In this document: piece after piece, positions 9,086 to 17,756 of the stretch | Numbering within the stretch: the stretch's first letter is position 1 | How the letters are laid out: each line of letters begins with the position of its first letter | Assembly: GCF_002564045.1 (NCBI RefSeq) | Contig: NZ_PDJK01000002.1 | Span: forward strand, 3,906,001 to 3,970,000 | Source of the DNA: Amycolatopsis sulphurea | GTDB lineage: Bacteria > Actinomycetota > Actinomycetes > Mycobacteriales > Pseudonocardiaceae | DNA length: 64,000 nucleotides | Direction: 5' to 3' | Translations under genes and position numbers: made by a program | Notes under the pieces: generated by a model | What the model saw: only the letters and a program-made list of their open reading frames with translations | The model's database searches: none | What the model was told of the DNA's origin: nothing

Positions 9086-9823
9086 TCAGGCGGCAGGCAG
9101 CGGCTGAGCCCCCCGTGCCTGGAGCATCTGCTTCATCTGCGCCATTTCCGCGCCCTGCGAGGTCAGGATGCTCTGGCAGAGCTGCTTCACCGCGGTGACG
9201 CTGGTGTGCTGCTGGGCGTACTCGGCCATCGGCACCCCGCCCTGGTGGTGGCGGAGCATCAGCTGCAGGAAGTACACGTCCATCGCCTGGCCACTGAGCG
9301 TGCGCAGCTTCGCCAGCTCGGCGTCGGTGGCCATGCCGGGCATCAGGCCGTCGGCGATCGGCACGGAGGTGGCCCCGCCGGACATCTGCATCCCGTTGTG
9401 GCCGCCGGGTTCGCTCATCCAGCTCATGTACTGCCCGATGGACTGCTCGGGCCGATCCCACAGCATGAGCCAGCCCTTCATCCGGCCGACCTGTTCGGTC
9501 TGCGTGCTCGCGATGTCGAAGGCGAGCTGCCGGACCTCCGGATCGGCGGTGTGGTCGCGCGCCCAGTTCGCCATGGTGACCGCCTGCAGGTGGTGCACCG
9601 ACATGTCCTGCGCGAAACCGACCTCCACCGAACCCGCCTCCGGGCTCGCGGTGTTCGCGTCCCCGCCGGAGAGCCGGGCCGCGAACAGCCCGAGGGCGGC
9701 GCCGGCCAGCAGCACGGCCACCAGCGTGCCGGCGATGATCACCCAGCGCGACCAGTTCGGCCGCCCAGGACCGGCAGGACCGGCGACGTCGGCGGTCTCC
9801 GGGGACGGCTCGGCCTCGGTCAT
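9086..9823 (-). CDS. DUF305 membrane-anchored protein
   Basis: 245 residues. A Pro-rich cytosolic N-terminus is followed by a single membrane segment (about residues 27-49) and an extracytoplasmic DUF305 domain with its two paired-His motifs: FAQDMSVHHLQAV (about 71-83) and LMLRHHQGGVPMAEYA (about 191-206). The His/Met-rich four-helix fold belongs to the ferritin-like class, and relatives are often associated with copper, but no metal is proven. The ATG at 9823 begins 4 bases after the DUF3105 stop, so the two form an operon and may work together at the cell surface. Confidence 0.85.
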   Translation of the reverse strand: MTEAEPSPETADVAGPAGPGRPNWSRWVIIAGTLVAVLLAGAALGLFAARLSGGDANTASPEAGSVEVGFAQDMSVHHLQAVTMANWARDHTADPEVRQLAFDIASTQTEQVGRMKGWLMLWDRPEQSIGQYMSWMSEPGGHNGMQMSGGATSVPIADGLMPGMATDAELAKLRTLSGQAMDVYFLQLMLRHHQGGVPMAEYAQQHTSVTAVKQLCQSILTSQGAEMAQMKQMLQARGAQPLPAA

Positions 9824-9827
9824 CGGA

Positions 9828-10658
9828 TCACTGTCCGGCCGGCATTCCGGGCTTCTGCTCCTTGGCCGCGCCGGTGCTGCCCTGGTAGTCCATCGGCTTC
9901 GCGTCCGGGCCGGGCTTGCTCGGGTCGAACTTCGGCGGGTTGGCCGGGTCGAACTGGCCGGGGCCGAGCGCGTCACAGGACGCGCCGATCTCCGGGTACA
10001 CCCCGTTCGGGTTGGTCCGCAGCGCGGCGACGAACTCGTCGATGCGCGGGTCGTCGGCCTTGTCCAGCTTCAGCTGGTGGCCCCAGGACTGCAGCGAGAT
10101 CGGCTTGTCGAGGCCGGGGTAGGGCGACATCATCATGTAAGGCTTGCCCTTGACCCGCGCCGTGAGCAGGTCGATCTGGTCGCCCTTGACCTGGTCCGGG
10201 TTGTAGGCGATCCACACCGTGCCGTGTTCGAGCCCGTGCACCATGTTCTCGTTGCGCACCGCGTTCGGGTAGACGACGCCGTTGCACGCGGCCCAGTAGC
10301 CGTCGTGAGGGCCGCCGAAGGGCGGGCTCTGGTCGTAGGCCACCCGCTCGGTGGGCAGGATGTGCACCGAGCCGGTGTACTGCTTGGTGAGCACGCCGGG
10401 GATCTTCTTCGACGGGTCGGGATCGCTCGCCGTCGGCGCGAATGCCGCGGCCGCTTCGTCCCGGGACTTCTGCTCGCGCTGCGGGGCCGACTTCACCAGG
10501 TAGTAGGTGATCACCCCGGCCAGCAGGCAGACCACCAGGATCACGCCGGTGATGGTGCCCCACGGCGTGCCCTTCTTGGCCACGACGGAGCGGCCACGGG
10601 CCGCCTTCACCGCCGATTTGCCGGTGGTGCCCTTCTTGCCGGTTGTGCCGTTCGCCAT
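9828..10658 (-). CDS. DUF3105 membrane-anchored protein
   Basis: 276 residues. A basic N-terminus (GTTGKKGTTGK) precedes one membrane segment (about residues 34-55) and a DUF3105 domain with GPHDGYWAACNGVVYPNAV and NMVHGLEHGTVWIAY, where the conserved His residues and Cys lie. The family is widespread in actinobacteria and its function is unknown. The ATG at 10658 follows GAGGAGATC at a proper distance; upstream in-frame codons lack a ribosome site. It is the first gene of a two-gene operon with DUF305. Confidence 0.85.
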   Translation of the reverse strand: MANGTTGKKGTTGKSAVKAARGRSVVAKKGTPWGTITGVILVVCLLAGVITYYLVKSAPQREQKSRDEAAAAFAPTASDPDPSKKIPGVLTKQYTGSVHILPTERVAYDQSPPFGGPHDGYWAACNGVVYPNAVRNENMVHGLEHGTVWIAYNPDQVKGDQIDLLTARVKGKPYMMMSPYPGLDKPISLQSWGHQLKLDKADDPRIDEFVAALRTNPNGVYPEIGASCDALGPGQFDPANPPKFDPSKPGPDAKPMDYQGSTGAAKEQKPGMPAGQ

Positions 10659-10845
10659 CGTCCCGCGATCTCCTCGTGAGGGCTGCGGAGACCCGGACGG
10701 GCCCGCCGGAAGCCCAGTGTAGAGACCGGACGCCGGACCACCGTGAACACCCGGGGAGCCGTTCCGCGGGCCAAACGGCCGGGGCGGGTGTGCGCGCGAT
10801 CTCCGCTGTCCGGACCGCGGTGCGCCCCGCGCACGTGCGCGCACC

Positions 10846-10851
10846 TAGAAT
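10846..10851 (+). promoter_or_regulatory. -10 element of a leaderless argS promoter
   Basis: TAGAAT ends 7 bases before the argS GTG at 10859. That distance puts the transcription start on or next to the start codon, so argS is probably translated from a leaderless mRNA; no ribosome site is visible upstream of the GTG. Confidence 0.55.
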
Positions 10852-10858
10852 CCGGCGG

Positions 10859-12523
10859 GTGACTCCCGCCGCACTCGCCGATCTGATTCGCAGCTCCGCC
10901 GTGGCCGTCCTCGCCGCCCGCGGGGTGGACGCCGCCGTGCTCCCGGACCAGGTGACCATCGAACGCCCGCGCAACCCCGGCCACGGCGACTACGCGACCA
11001 ACCTGGCCCTGCAGGTGGCCAAGAAGGCCGGGCTGAAGCCGCGGGAGTTCGCCGAGGCGCTGGCCGAGGCCGTCGCCGGGGAAGACGGTGTGGCCGCGGC
11101 CGAGGTGGCCGGGCCGGGCTTCCTCAACTTCCGGCTCGCTGCCGACGCCCAGGGCGAGGTGGTCCGCCAGGTGCTCGCCGCGGGCGAGGCCTACGGCCGT
11201 GGCGACGCGCTCGCCGGGCGCCGGATCAACCTGGAGTTCGTCTCCGCCAACCCGACCGGCCCGATCCACCTCGGCGGCACCCGCTGGGCCGCGGTGGGCG
11301 ACGCGCTCGGCCGGGTGCTCGCCGCGCAGGGCGCCGACGTCACCCGTGAGTACTACTTCAACGACGCGGGCGCGCAGATCGACCGGTTCGTGCGGTCGCT
11401 GATCGCCGCCGCGCAGGGCGAGCCCGCCCCCGAGGACGGGTACGCCGGCGCCTACATCTCCGACATCGCCGCCGAGGTGCTCAAGGCCGAGCCGGGCGCG
11501 CTGGCGCTGCCCGAGCAGGAGCGGCACGAGACCTTCCGCAGCATCGGCATCGAGCTGATGTTCAGCCAGATCAAGCAGAGCCTGCACGAGTTCGGCACCG
11601 ATTTCGACGTCTACTTCCACGAGAACTCGCTGCACGAATCCGGCGCGGTGGACGCCGCGGTGCAACAGCTCAAGGATTCCGGCAACCTCTACTTCGCCGA
11701 CGGCGCCTGGTGGCTGAAGTCCAGTGAGTACGGCGACGACAAGGACCGGGTGGTCCTGAAGAAGGACGGCAACCCGGCCTACATCGCCGGCGATCTCGCC
11801 TACTTCAAGGACAAGCGCAACCGCGGCTTCGACCTGTGCATCTACATGCTCGGCGCGGACCACCACGGCTACATCGCCCGGCTCAAGGCGGCCGCCGCCG
11901 CGTTCGGCGACGACCCGGCCACCGTCGAGGTGCTGATCGGCCAGATGGTGAACCTGGTCAGCGACGGCAAGCCGGTGCGCATGTCCAAGCGGGCGGGCAC
12001 CGTGATCACCATGGAGGATCTGGTCGAGACGGTCGGCGTGGACCCGGCGCGCTACGAGCTGATCCGCTACTCGGTGGACTCCAGCCTGGACGTGGACCTG
12101 GACCTGCTGCGCAAGCACTCCAACGACAATCCGGTCTACTACGTGCAGTACGCGCACGCCCGGCTGTCCTCTTTGCAGCGCTCGGCCGCTGATCTCGGCC
12201 TTGGTTCCGGAGTGTCCTCTTCGGACGTCCAATGGGGACTGCTGACGTTGCCCGCCGAGGGCGACCTGATCCGTACGGTCGGGGAGTTCCCCGAGGTGAC
12301 GCGCCGGGCGGCGGAAATGCGCGAACCGCATCGGGTGGCCCGCTACCTCGAAGAGCTGGCCGGCGCCTACCACAAGTTCTACACAGTCGGCCGGGTTCTC
12401 CCGCAGGGCGACGAGGAGGCCACCCCGCTCACCCACGCCCGGCTCGCCCTGTGTGAAGCCGTCCGCCAGGTGCTGGCGAACGGCCTGTCGCTGCTCGGTG
12501 TCTCAGCTCCGGAACGGATGTAA
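10859..12523 (+). CDS. argS: Arginyl-tRNA synthetase
   Basis: 554 residues. It charges tRNA-Arg with arginine in the cytosol. The N-terminal additional domain (residues 1-90) is followed by the class I signature SANPTGPIHLGGTR (the HIGH-like motif reads HLGG), the Rossmann catalytic core, RMSKRAGTVITMEDL as the KMSKS-like loop, and the DALR anticodon-binding C-terminus. The GTG at 10859 is chosen because it matches the family N-terminus and sits 7 bases after TAGAAT. It heads the argS-lysA-hom-thrC-thrB cluster, with lysA starting 2 bases after its stop. Confidence 0.97.
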   Translation: MTPAALADLIRSSAVAVLAARGVDAAVLPDQVTIERPRNPGHGDYATNLALQVAKKAGLKPREFAEALAEAVAGEDGVAAAEVAGPGFLNFRLAADAQGEVVRQVLAAGEAYGRGDALAGRRINLEFVSANPTGPIHLGGTRWAAVGDALGRVLAAQGADVTREYYFNDAGAQIDRFVRSLIAAAQGEPAPEDGYAGAYISDIAAEVLKAEPGALALPEQERHETFRSIGIELMFSQIKQSLHEFGTDFDVYFHENSLHESGAVDAAVQQLKDSGNLYFADGAWWLKSSEYGDDKDRVVLKKDGNPAYIAGDLAYFKDKRNRGFDLCIYMLGADHHGYIARLKAAAAAFGDDPATVEVLIGQMVNLVSDGKPVRMSKRAGTVITMEDLVETVGVDPARYELIRYSVDSSLDVDLDLLRKHSNDNPVYYVQYAHARLSSLQRSAADLGLGSGVSSSDVQWGLLTLPAEGDLIRTVGEFPEVTRRAAEMREPHRVARYLEELAGAYHKFYTVGRVLPQGDEEATPLTHARLALCEAVRQVLANGLSLLGVSAPERM

Positions 12524-12525
12524 CC

Positions 12526-13956
12526 ATGGCGCACCCCGCGGGACCCCGCCACGCCGACGTCTACCCCCATGCCGACGCTTCCGGGTTCCCGCCCGCGAGC
12601 GCCGTCGAACTCGACCAGCTGCCCGCGAAAGTGTGGCCGCGCAACGTCTACCGCGCCGCCGACGGGGTGGTCCGGATCGCCGGGGTGGACGTGCGCGACC
12701 TCGCCGAGACCTACGGCACGCCGCTGTTCGTGGTCGACGAAGCGGACTTCAAGTCCCGCTGCGCCGATTACGCCGAGGCGTTCGACGATCCGGCGCTCGT
12801 GCACTACGCGTCGAAGGCGTTCCTGTCCATCGAGATCGCCCGCTGGGTGGCCGAGCAGGGGCTGAGCCTGGACGTGTGCAGTGGCGGCGAACTGGCCGTG
12901 GCCCAGCGCGCCGGCTTCCCGCCGGAGCGGATCACCTTGCACGGCAACAACAAATCCGTCGCCGAGCTGGAGGCCGCGGTCGAGGCCGGGGTCGGCACGG
13001 TGGTGGTCGACTCGTACTTCGAGATCGCCCGGCTGGCCGAGATCGCCGCGCGCCGCGAGGCCGAGCAGCAGGTGCTGGTGCGGGTGACCGTCGGCGTCGA
13101 GGCGCACACCCACGAGTTCATCGCGACCGCGCACGAGGACCAGAAGTTCGGTTTCTCGCTGGCCTCCGGCGACGCCGCGGAAGCGGTGCGCCGGGTGCTG
13201 AACGCGCCGTCGCTGCGGCTGGCCGGCCTGCACAGCCACATCGGTTCGCAGATCTTCGACGCGGACGGCTTCGAGGTCGCCGCGCGCCGCGTGGTCGGGC
13301 TGATCGCCGAGCTGGCCAAGGAACACGGCCGGGAGCTGCTGGAGCAGCTCACCCTCGTCGACCTCGGCGGCGGCTTCGGTATCGCGTACACCGAAAAGGA
13401 CAACCCGCCCCCGCCGGCGCAGCTGATCACGCAGATCCGCGAGATTGTGCGCAAGGAATGCGCGTACGCGGAGCTGCCGGTGCCACGGATCGCGGGCGAG
13501 CCCGGCCGGGCGATCGCCGGTCCTGGCACGTTCACCCTGTACGAGGTGGGCACGACCAAGGACGTCGCGCTCGGCGACGAGTCCACCCGCCGGTACGTGA
13601 GCGTGGACGGCGGGATGAGCGACAATATCCGCACCGCGCTCTACGACGCGGTGTACGACTGCCGGGTCGTTTCGCGCTCGGCTGCCGACGGCGAGGAGCC
13701 CGCGCTGCCCACGCTGTCCCGGGTCGTGGGAAAACACTGTGAATCCGGTGACATCGTGGTCCGAGACTGCTGGCTGCCCGACACGCTGGCCCCCGGAGAC
13801 CTGCTGGCCGTCGCGGCGACCGGTGCGTACTGCTACTCGATGGCGAGCACTTACAACCGGCAGCCGCGCCCGGCGGTGGTGGCCGTGCGCAACGGCAGCG
13901 CCCGCATGCTGCTGCGGCGGGAGACGACCGACGACATGCTGCGCCTGGAGGTGTGA
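12526..13956 (+). CDS. lysA: Diaminopimelate decarboxylase
   Basis: 476 residues. It catalyses the last step of lysine synthesis, decarboxylating meso-diaminopimelate with pyridoxal phosphate. The PLP lysine is Lys97 in HYASKAFLS; downstream are GLDVCSGGELAVAQ, the HSHIGSQI motif, the GGGFGI phosphate loop and EPGRAIAGPG. The N-terminal extension of about 55 residues before the barrel is usual in actinobacteria. It begins 2 bases after argS and ends 3 bases before hom, so this is one transcription unit linking aminoacylation to aspartate-family amino acid synthesis. Confidence 0.97.
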   Translation: MAHPAGPRHADVYPHADASGFPPASAVELDQLPAKVWPRNVYRAADGVVRIAGVDVRDLAETYGTPLFVVDEADFKSRCADYAEAFDDPALVHYASKAFLSIEIARWVAEQGLSLDVCSGGELAVAQRAGFPPERITLHGNNKSVAELEAAVEAGVGTVVVDSYFEIARLAEIAARREAEQQVLVRVTVGVEAHTHEFIATAHEDQKFGFSLASGDAAEAVRRVLNAPSLRLAGLHSHIGSQIFDADGFEVAARRVVGLIAELAKEHGRELLEQLTLVDLGGGFGIAYTEKDNPPPPAQLITQIREIVRKECAYAELPVPRIAGEPGRAIAGPGTFTLYEVGTTKDVALGDESTRRYVSVDGGMSDNIRTALYDAVYDCRVVSRSAADGEEPALPTLSRVVGKHCESGDIVVRDCWLPDTLAPGDLLAVAATGAYCYSMASTYNRQPRPAVVAVRNGSARMLLRRETTDDMLRLEV

Positions 13957-13959
13957 GGA

Positions 13960-15315
13960 GTGCCCACTGTGTCCTCGAGTACGGCTGTGCCTGCGGCGGT
14001 CGGGGAACCGCCCGTGGCCGGCCGCCCGCTCCGGGTCGCCCTGCTCGGCTGCGGCACGGTCGGCGGCGAGGTCGCCCGGCTGCTCGCCGAGCAGGCCACG
14101 GAGCTGGCCGCGCGGGCCGGTGCGCCGGTGGAGCTGGCCGGGATCGCGGTCCGCCGTCCGGACAAGCACCCCGAGCTGCCCGCCGAGCTGCTGACCGATG
14201 ACGCGGCCGGGCTGGTCGTGCGCCCGGACGTGGACGTGGTGGTCGAGCTGGTCGGCGGCATCGAGCCGGTCCGCGGCTGGCTGCTGGCCGCGCTGCGGGC
14301 CGGGAAATCCGTGGTCACCGCGAACAAGGCGCTGCTGGCCGAGCATTCCGCGGAGCTGTTCGAGGCGGCCGACGCGGCCGGGGCGGACCTGTACTTCGAG
14401 GCCGCCGTGGCCGGGGCGATCCCGCTGCTGCGGCCGTTGCGGGAATCGCTGGCGGGGGACCGGATCACGCGCGTGATGGGCATCGTCAACGGGACCACCA
14501 ACTACATCCTCTCCGCGATGGACACCACCGGTGCCGGTTATGCGGAGACGCTCGACGAGGCGAGCCGGCTCGGGTACGCCGAGGCGGACCCGAGTGCCGA
14601 CGTGGACGGGTACGACGCCGCGTCGAAGGCGGCCATCCTGGCGTCGCTGGCCTTCCACACCCGGGTCACCGCCTCGGACGTGCACCGCGAGGGCATCGCC
14701 CAGGTGACCGCGTCCGATCTGGCCGCGGCCAGGGTGCTGGGCCGGACGGTGAAGCTGCTGGCCATCTGCGAGCGGGTGACCGCCGACGACGGCACGGAGT
14801 CGGTGTCGGCCCGGGTGCATCCGGTGATGATCCCGCGCGGGCACCAGCTGGCCGGGGTCGGCGGCGCGTTCAACGCGGTGTACGTGGAGGCGGACGCGGC
14901 CGGGGAGCTGATGTTCTACGGCCAGGGCGCGGGTGGCGCGCCGACCGCCAGCGCCGTGCTCGGCGACCTCGTCGCGGTGGCCCGCAACCGGGTGGCCGGC
15001 GGCCGCGGCCCGCGCGAATCGGCGCACGCCGCGCTGCCGGTGCGGCCGATGGGCCAGACGCCGACGCGGTATCACGTGAGCCTGGACGTGGCCGACCGCG
15101 CCGGGGTGCTCGCCCAGGTGGCGCAGGCCTTCGCCGGGCACGGGGTGAGCATCGCCGCGGTGCGCCAGCGCGACGCGAACGACACCGCGAGCCTGGTGGT
15201 GGTCACCCATCTCGCGCCGGACGCGGCGCTGCGGTCCACTGTGGACGAAATCGCGAAACTCGACGTGGTACACGAAGTCGTCAGCGTGATGCGGGTGGAA
15301 GGCGAAGATCAGTGA
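13960..15315 (+). CDS. hom: Homoserine dehydrogenase
   Basis: 451 residues. It reduces aspartate semialdehyde to homoserine with NAD(P)H at the branch to threonine and methionine. The dinucleotide-binding loop is LLGCGTVGGEVARLL near residues 28-42; GTTNYILSAM and GYAEADPSADVDGYDAASK carry catalytic residues. A C-terminal ACT domain begins at TRYHVSLDVADRAGVLAQV (about residue 369), the usual site for threonine feedback. GTG at 13960 overlaps the GAGGAG ribosome site; a GTG at 13969 is an alternative start that would remove three residues. Confidence 0.96.
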   Translation: MPTVSSSTAVPAAVGEPPVAGRPLRVALLGCGTVGGEVARLLAEQATELAARAGAPVELAGIAVRRPDKHPELPAELLTDDAAGLVVRPDVDVVVELVGGIEPVRGWLLAALRAGKSVVTANKALLAEHSAELFEAADAAGADLYFEAAVAGAIPLLRPLRESLAGDRITRVMGIVNGTTNYILSAMDTTGAGYAETLDEASRLGYAEADPSADVDGYDAASKAAILASLAFHTRVTASDVHREGIAQVTASDLAAARVLGRTVKLLAICERVTADDGTESVSARVHPVMIPRGHQLAGVGGAFNAVYVEADAAGELMFYGQGAGGAPTASAVLGDLVAVARNRVAGGRGPRESAHAALPVRPMGQTPTRYHVSLDVADRAGVLAQVAQAFAGHGVSIAAVRQRDANDTASLVVVTHLAPDAALRSTVDEIAKLDVVHEVVSVMRVEGEDQ

Positions 15316-15385
15316 GTACGGCTTGCCGGCGAATCGGCGCGGCGCTGCCCGGCCGCGCGGGGAGAATCCGAAACGAGGCGACGGC

Positions 15386-16441
15386 ATGAGCGCATGGCCG
15401 GGGATCATCGAGGCCTACCGCGAGCGGATCCCGGTGCCGGACGGCGCGCGGGTGGTGACGCTCGGCGAGGGCAACACCCCGCTGCTGCCCGCCCCGCACC
15501 TGTCCGAGGTCACCGGCGCCGAGGTGTACCTGAAGGTCGAGGGGGCGAACCCGACCGGGTCCTTCAAGGACCGCGGGATGACGGTGGCCATCACGCACGC
15601 GCTGGCGAGCGGCCTCAAGGCGGTGATCTGCGCGTCCACCGGCAACACCTCCGCCTCGGCCGCGGCGTACGCGGCGCGGGCCGGGCTGACCTGCGCGGTG
15701 CTCGTGCCGCAGGGCAAGATCGCGCTCGGGAAGCTGGCCCAGGCGGTGCTGCACGGCGCCCGCATTCTGCAGGTCGACGGCAATTTCGACGACTGCCTGG
15801 AGCTGGCCCGCAAGACCGCCGGGGACTACCCGGTCACCCTGGTCAACTCGGTGAACCCGGTGCGTATCGCGGGGCAGAAGACGGCCGCGTTCGAGATCTG
15901 TGACGTGCTCGGCAAGGCGCCGGACGTGCACTGCCTGCCGGTCGGCAACGCGGGCAACATCACCGCGTACTGGGCCGGGTATTCCGAGTACGCCGCGGAC
16001 GGGGTGGTCCCCGGTGCCCCGCGGATGTTCGGGTTCCAGGCGGCCGGTGCGGCGCCGCTGGTGCACGGTGCTCCGGTGCCCGACCCGGACACGATCGCCA
16101 CCGCGATCCGCATCGGAAGCCCCGCGTCGTGGGCGGGCGCGGTGGCCGCGAAGGAGGCGTCGGACGGGCTGTTCGACGCGATCACCGACGAGCGGATCCT
16201 GGCGGCCTACCGCCTGCTCGCGCGTCGTGAAGGCGTGTTCGTCGAGCCCGCTTCGGCGACGAGCGTGGCCGGGCTGCTCGCCACCGCCGCCGACGGCCGC
16301 CTGCCGAAGGGCGCCACGGTCGTCTGCACGGTGACCGGGCACGGTCTCAAGGACCCGGCCACCGCGCTGGAGGGCAACGTCGAGGTGGAGCCGCTCGCGG
16401 TGGATCCGGCCGCCGTGGCGGCGGCGCTGGACCTGCGGTGA
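15386..16441 (+). CDS. thrC: Threonine synthase
   Basis: 351 residues. It converts O-phosphohomoserine to threonine with pyridoxal phosphate. The PLP lysine is Lys61 in NPTGSFKDRGM, and the phosphate-binding loop is GNAGNITAYW. ATG at 15386 has AACGAGG upstream and gives the normal family length; in-frame upstream codons would lie in a poorly conserved spacer. The stop overlaps the thrB start (GTGA), so thrC and thrB are translationally coupled. Confidence 0.96.
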   Translation: MSAWPGIIEAYRERIPVPDGARVVTLGEGNTPLLPAPHLSEVTGAEVYLKVEGANPTGSFKDRGMTVAITHALASGLKAVICASTGNTSASAAAYAARAGLTCAVLVPQGKIALGKLAQAVLHGARILQVDGNFDDCLELARKTAGDYPVTLVNSVNPVRIAGQKTAAFEICDVLGKAPDVHCLPVGNAGNITAYWAGYSEYAADGVVPGAPRMFGFQAAGAAPLVHGAPVPDPDTIATAIRIGSPASWAGAVAAKEASDGLFDAITDERILAAYRLLARREGVFVEPASATSVAGLLATAADGRLPKGATVVCTVTGHGLKDPATALEGNVEVEPLAVDPAAVAAALDLR

Positions 16442-17334
16442 CCACCTCCGGCGGGCCGGCGCTCCGCGTCACGGTGCCCGCCTCGACGGCGAACCTCGGA
16501 CCCGGTTTCGACGCGCTCGGTCTCGCCCTGGCCCGCTACGACGTGGTGGAACTCCAGGTCACCGACGGCGGTCTCGCGATCGAGGTGATCGACGCCGGCG
16601 CGGGCGACGTGGCCGACGTGCCGACCGACGAGTCCCATTTGGTCGTCCGCGCGTTCCGCCGGGCATGCGCCCATTGGGAGGTACGGCCGCCCGGTCTGCA
16701 TCTGCGTTGCCACAACGCCATTCCGCACGCTCGCGGGCTCGGCTCGTCCGCCGCCGCCGCGGTGTCCGGGGTGGCATTGGGGTATGCGGTCGCCGGGCGC
16801 AAGCTCGACGAGTGCGCGCTGCAGCTGGCCGCGGAATTCGAAGGGCACGCGGACAACGCCGGGGCGAGCCTGCTGGGCGGCCTGGTGGTGGCGTGGTTCG
16901 AGCACGGCCGGTTTCGCGCCGAACGGGTGATTCCGAGCGAGCGGATCCGGCCGGTGGTCGCGATTCCGGCGGAACGCTCGTCCACCGTCGCGACCCGCGG
17001 CCTGCTGCCGCCGCAGGTCCCGCACGCGGACGCGGCGCACAGCGCGGGCCGCGCCGCCCTCACGGTGCTCGCCATGACCGAACGGCCGGAGCTGCTGCTC
17101 GCGGCCACCGAGGACCGGCTGCACCAGGACTACCGCGCGGAGGCGTATCCGGCCAGTTCCGAGCTGGTGCGCGCGCTTCGCGCCCAAGGTGTGCCCGCCA
17201 CGATCTCCGGCGCCGGTCCCGCTGTGCTCGCGCTCACCGAGACGGGAATACTGCCGCCCTCGGTGGACGTTGGTGCCTTCAGCGTCGCCGAGCTGCCCGT
17301 CGACCGCTCAGGTGTGCAGGTGGAGGCCCGGTGA
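16438..17334 (+). CDS. thrB: Homoserine kinase
   Basis: 298 residues. It phosphorylates homoserine, supplying the substrate for ThrC. It is a GHMP kinase: the N-terminal VPASTANLGPGFDALGLAL, the ATP loop HARGLGSSAAAAVSG (about residues 97-111) and the C-terminal ATISGAGPAVLAL are all present. The GTG at 16438 overlaps the thrC stop by four bases. It is the last gene of the lysine/threonine cluster; the next gene, rho, has its own promoter. Confidence 0.96.
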   Translation: MTTSGGPALRVTVPASTANLGPGFDALGLALARYDVVELQVTDGGLAIEVIDAGAGDVADVPTDESHLVVRAFRRACAHWEVRPPGLHLRCHNAIPHARGLGSSAAAAVSGVALGYAVAGRKLDECALQLAAEFEGHADNAGASLLGGLVVAWFEHGRFRAERVIPSERIRPVVAIPAERSSTVATRGLLPPQVPHADAAHSAGRAALTVLAMTERPELLLAATEDRLHQDYRAEAYPASSELVRALRAQGVPATISGAGPAVLALTETGILPPSVDVGAFSVAELPVDRSGVQVEAR

Positions 17335-17384
17335 CGAGGCAGTCACACCACGGGTGGGATGGAGCGCCACACGGGGGGTGGTTG

Positions 17385-17413
17385 TTGCACGCGGAGTGGG
17401 TGCGGTCTACCCT
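17385..17413 (+). promoter_or_regulatory. Predicted rho promoter
   Basis: TTGCAC (17385-17390) and TACCCT (17408-17413) are separated by exactly 17 bases, so transcription should start near 17420. This leaves about 337 bases of untranslated leader before the rho GTG. The prediction is from sequence only. Confidence 0.5.
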
Positions 17414-17419
17414 CGGGGG

Positions 17420-17756
17420 CGTTCGATCACCGTGCGTTTCCGCACCCGGTGCGGTTCTGCGCTCCACGTGAGTCCCGGAATCCGCATCCTTCGCCGATCC
17501 GCCGATCCGCACCGCCTGGCACGCGGGACGCGGAAGGGACGCGAGGCGGGTTCAGGAGTGTCGGCGGTGCCGAATTCCGTTTCCTCCTCCGGAGGAGGCA
17601 GCAACCAAGACCCTGTGCCGGCGGCGTTTCGCCGTGTCTCGCACGCCGAGGCACGGTTCGCCCGCATCGGAGGCAGAAGCCGTCTCTCGCGATCGGAAGC
17701 GAACGGCGGCAGCCCGCTGATCCACCTGAGGCGTGGGTCGGTCAGGAAGGACATGT
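17420..17756 (+). other. Long 5' leader of rho
   Basis: No gene is recognised between thrB and rho. The stretch contains a perfect 16-bp palindrome CCTCCTCCGGAGGAGG at 17583-17598, which can form a hairpin hiding a ribosome-site-like GGAGGAGG, and a GCAC-rich hairpin near 17432-17455. Long leaders are used for autoregulation of rho in other bacteria; that role here is an inference. An open frame crosses the leader and overlaps rho, but it has no ribosome site or recognisable features. Confidence 0.45.

Noticed and set aside
12379..15408. A 1009-residue open frame on the minus strand across lysA and hom
   Set aside because: It is antisense to two certain genes and its Arg/His/Gly-rich composition is the normal shadow of G+C-rich codon bias.
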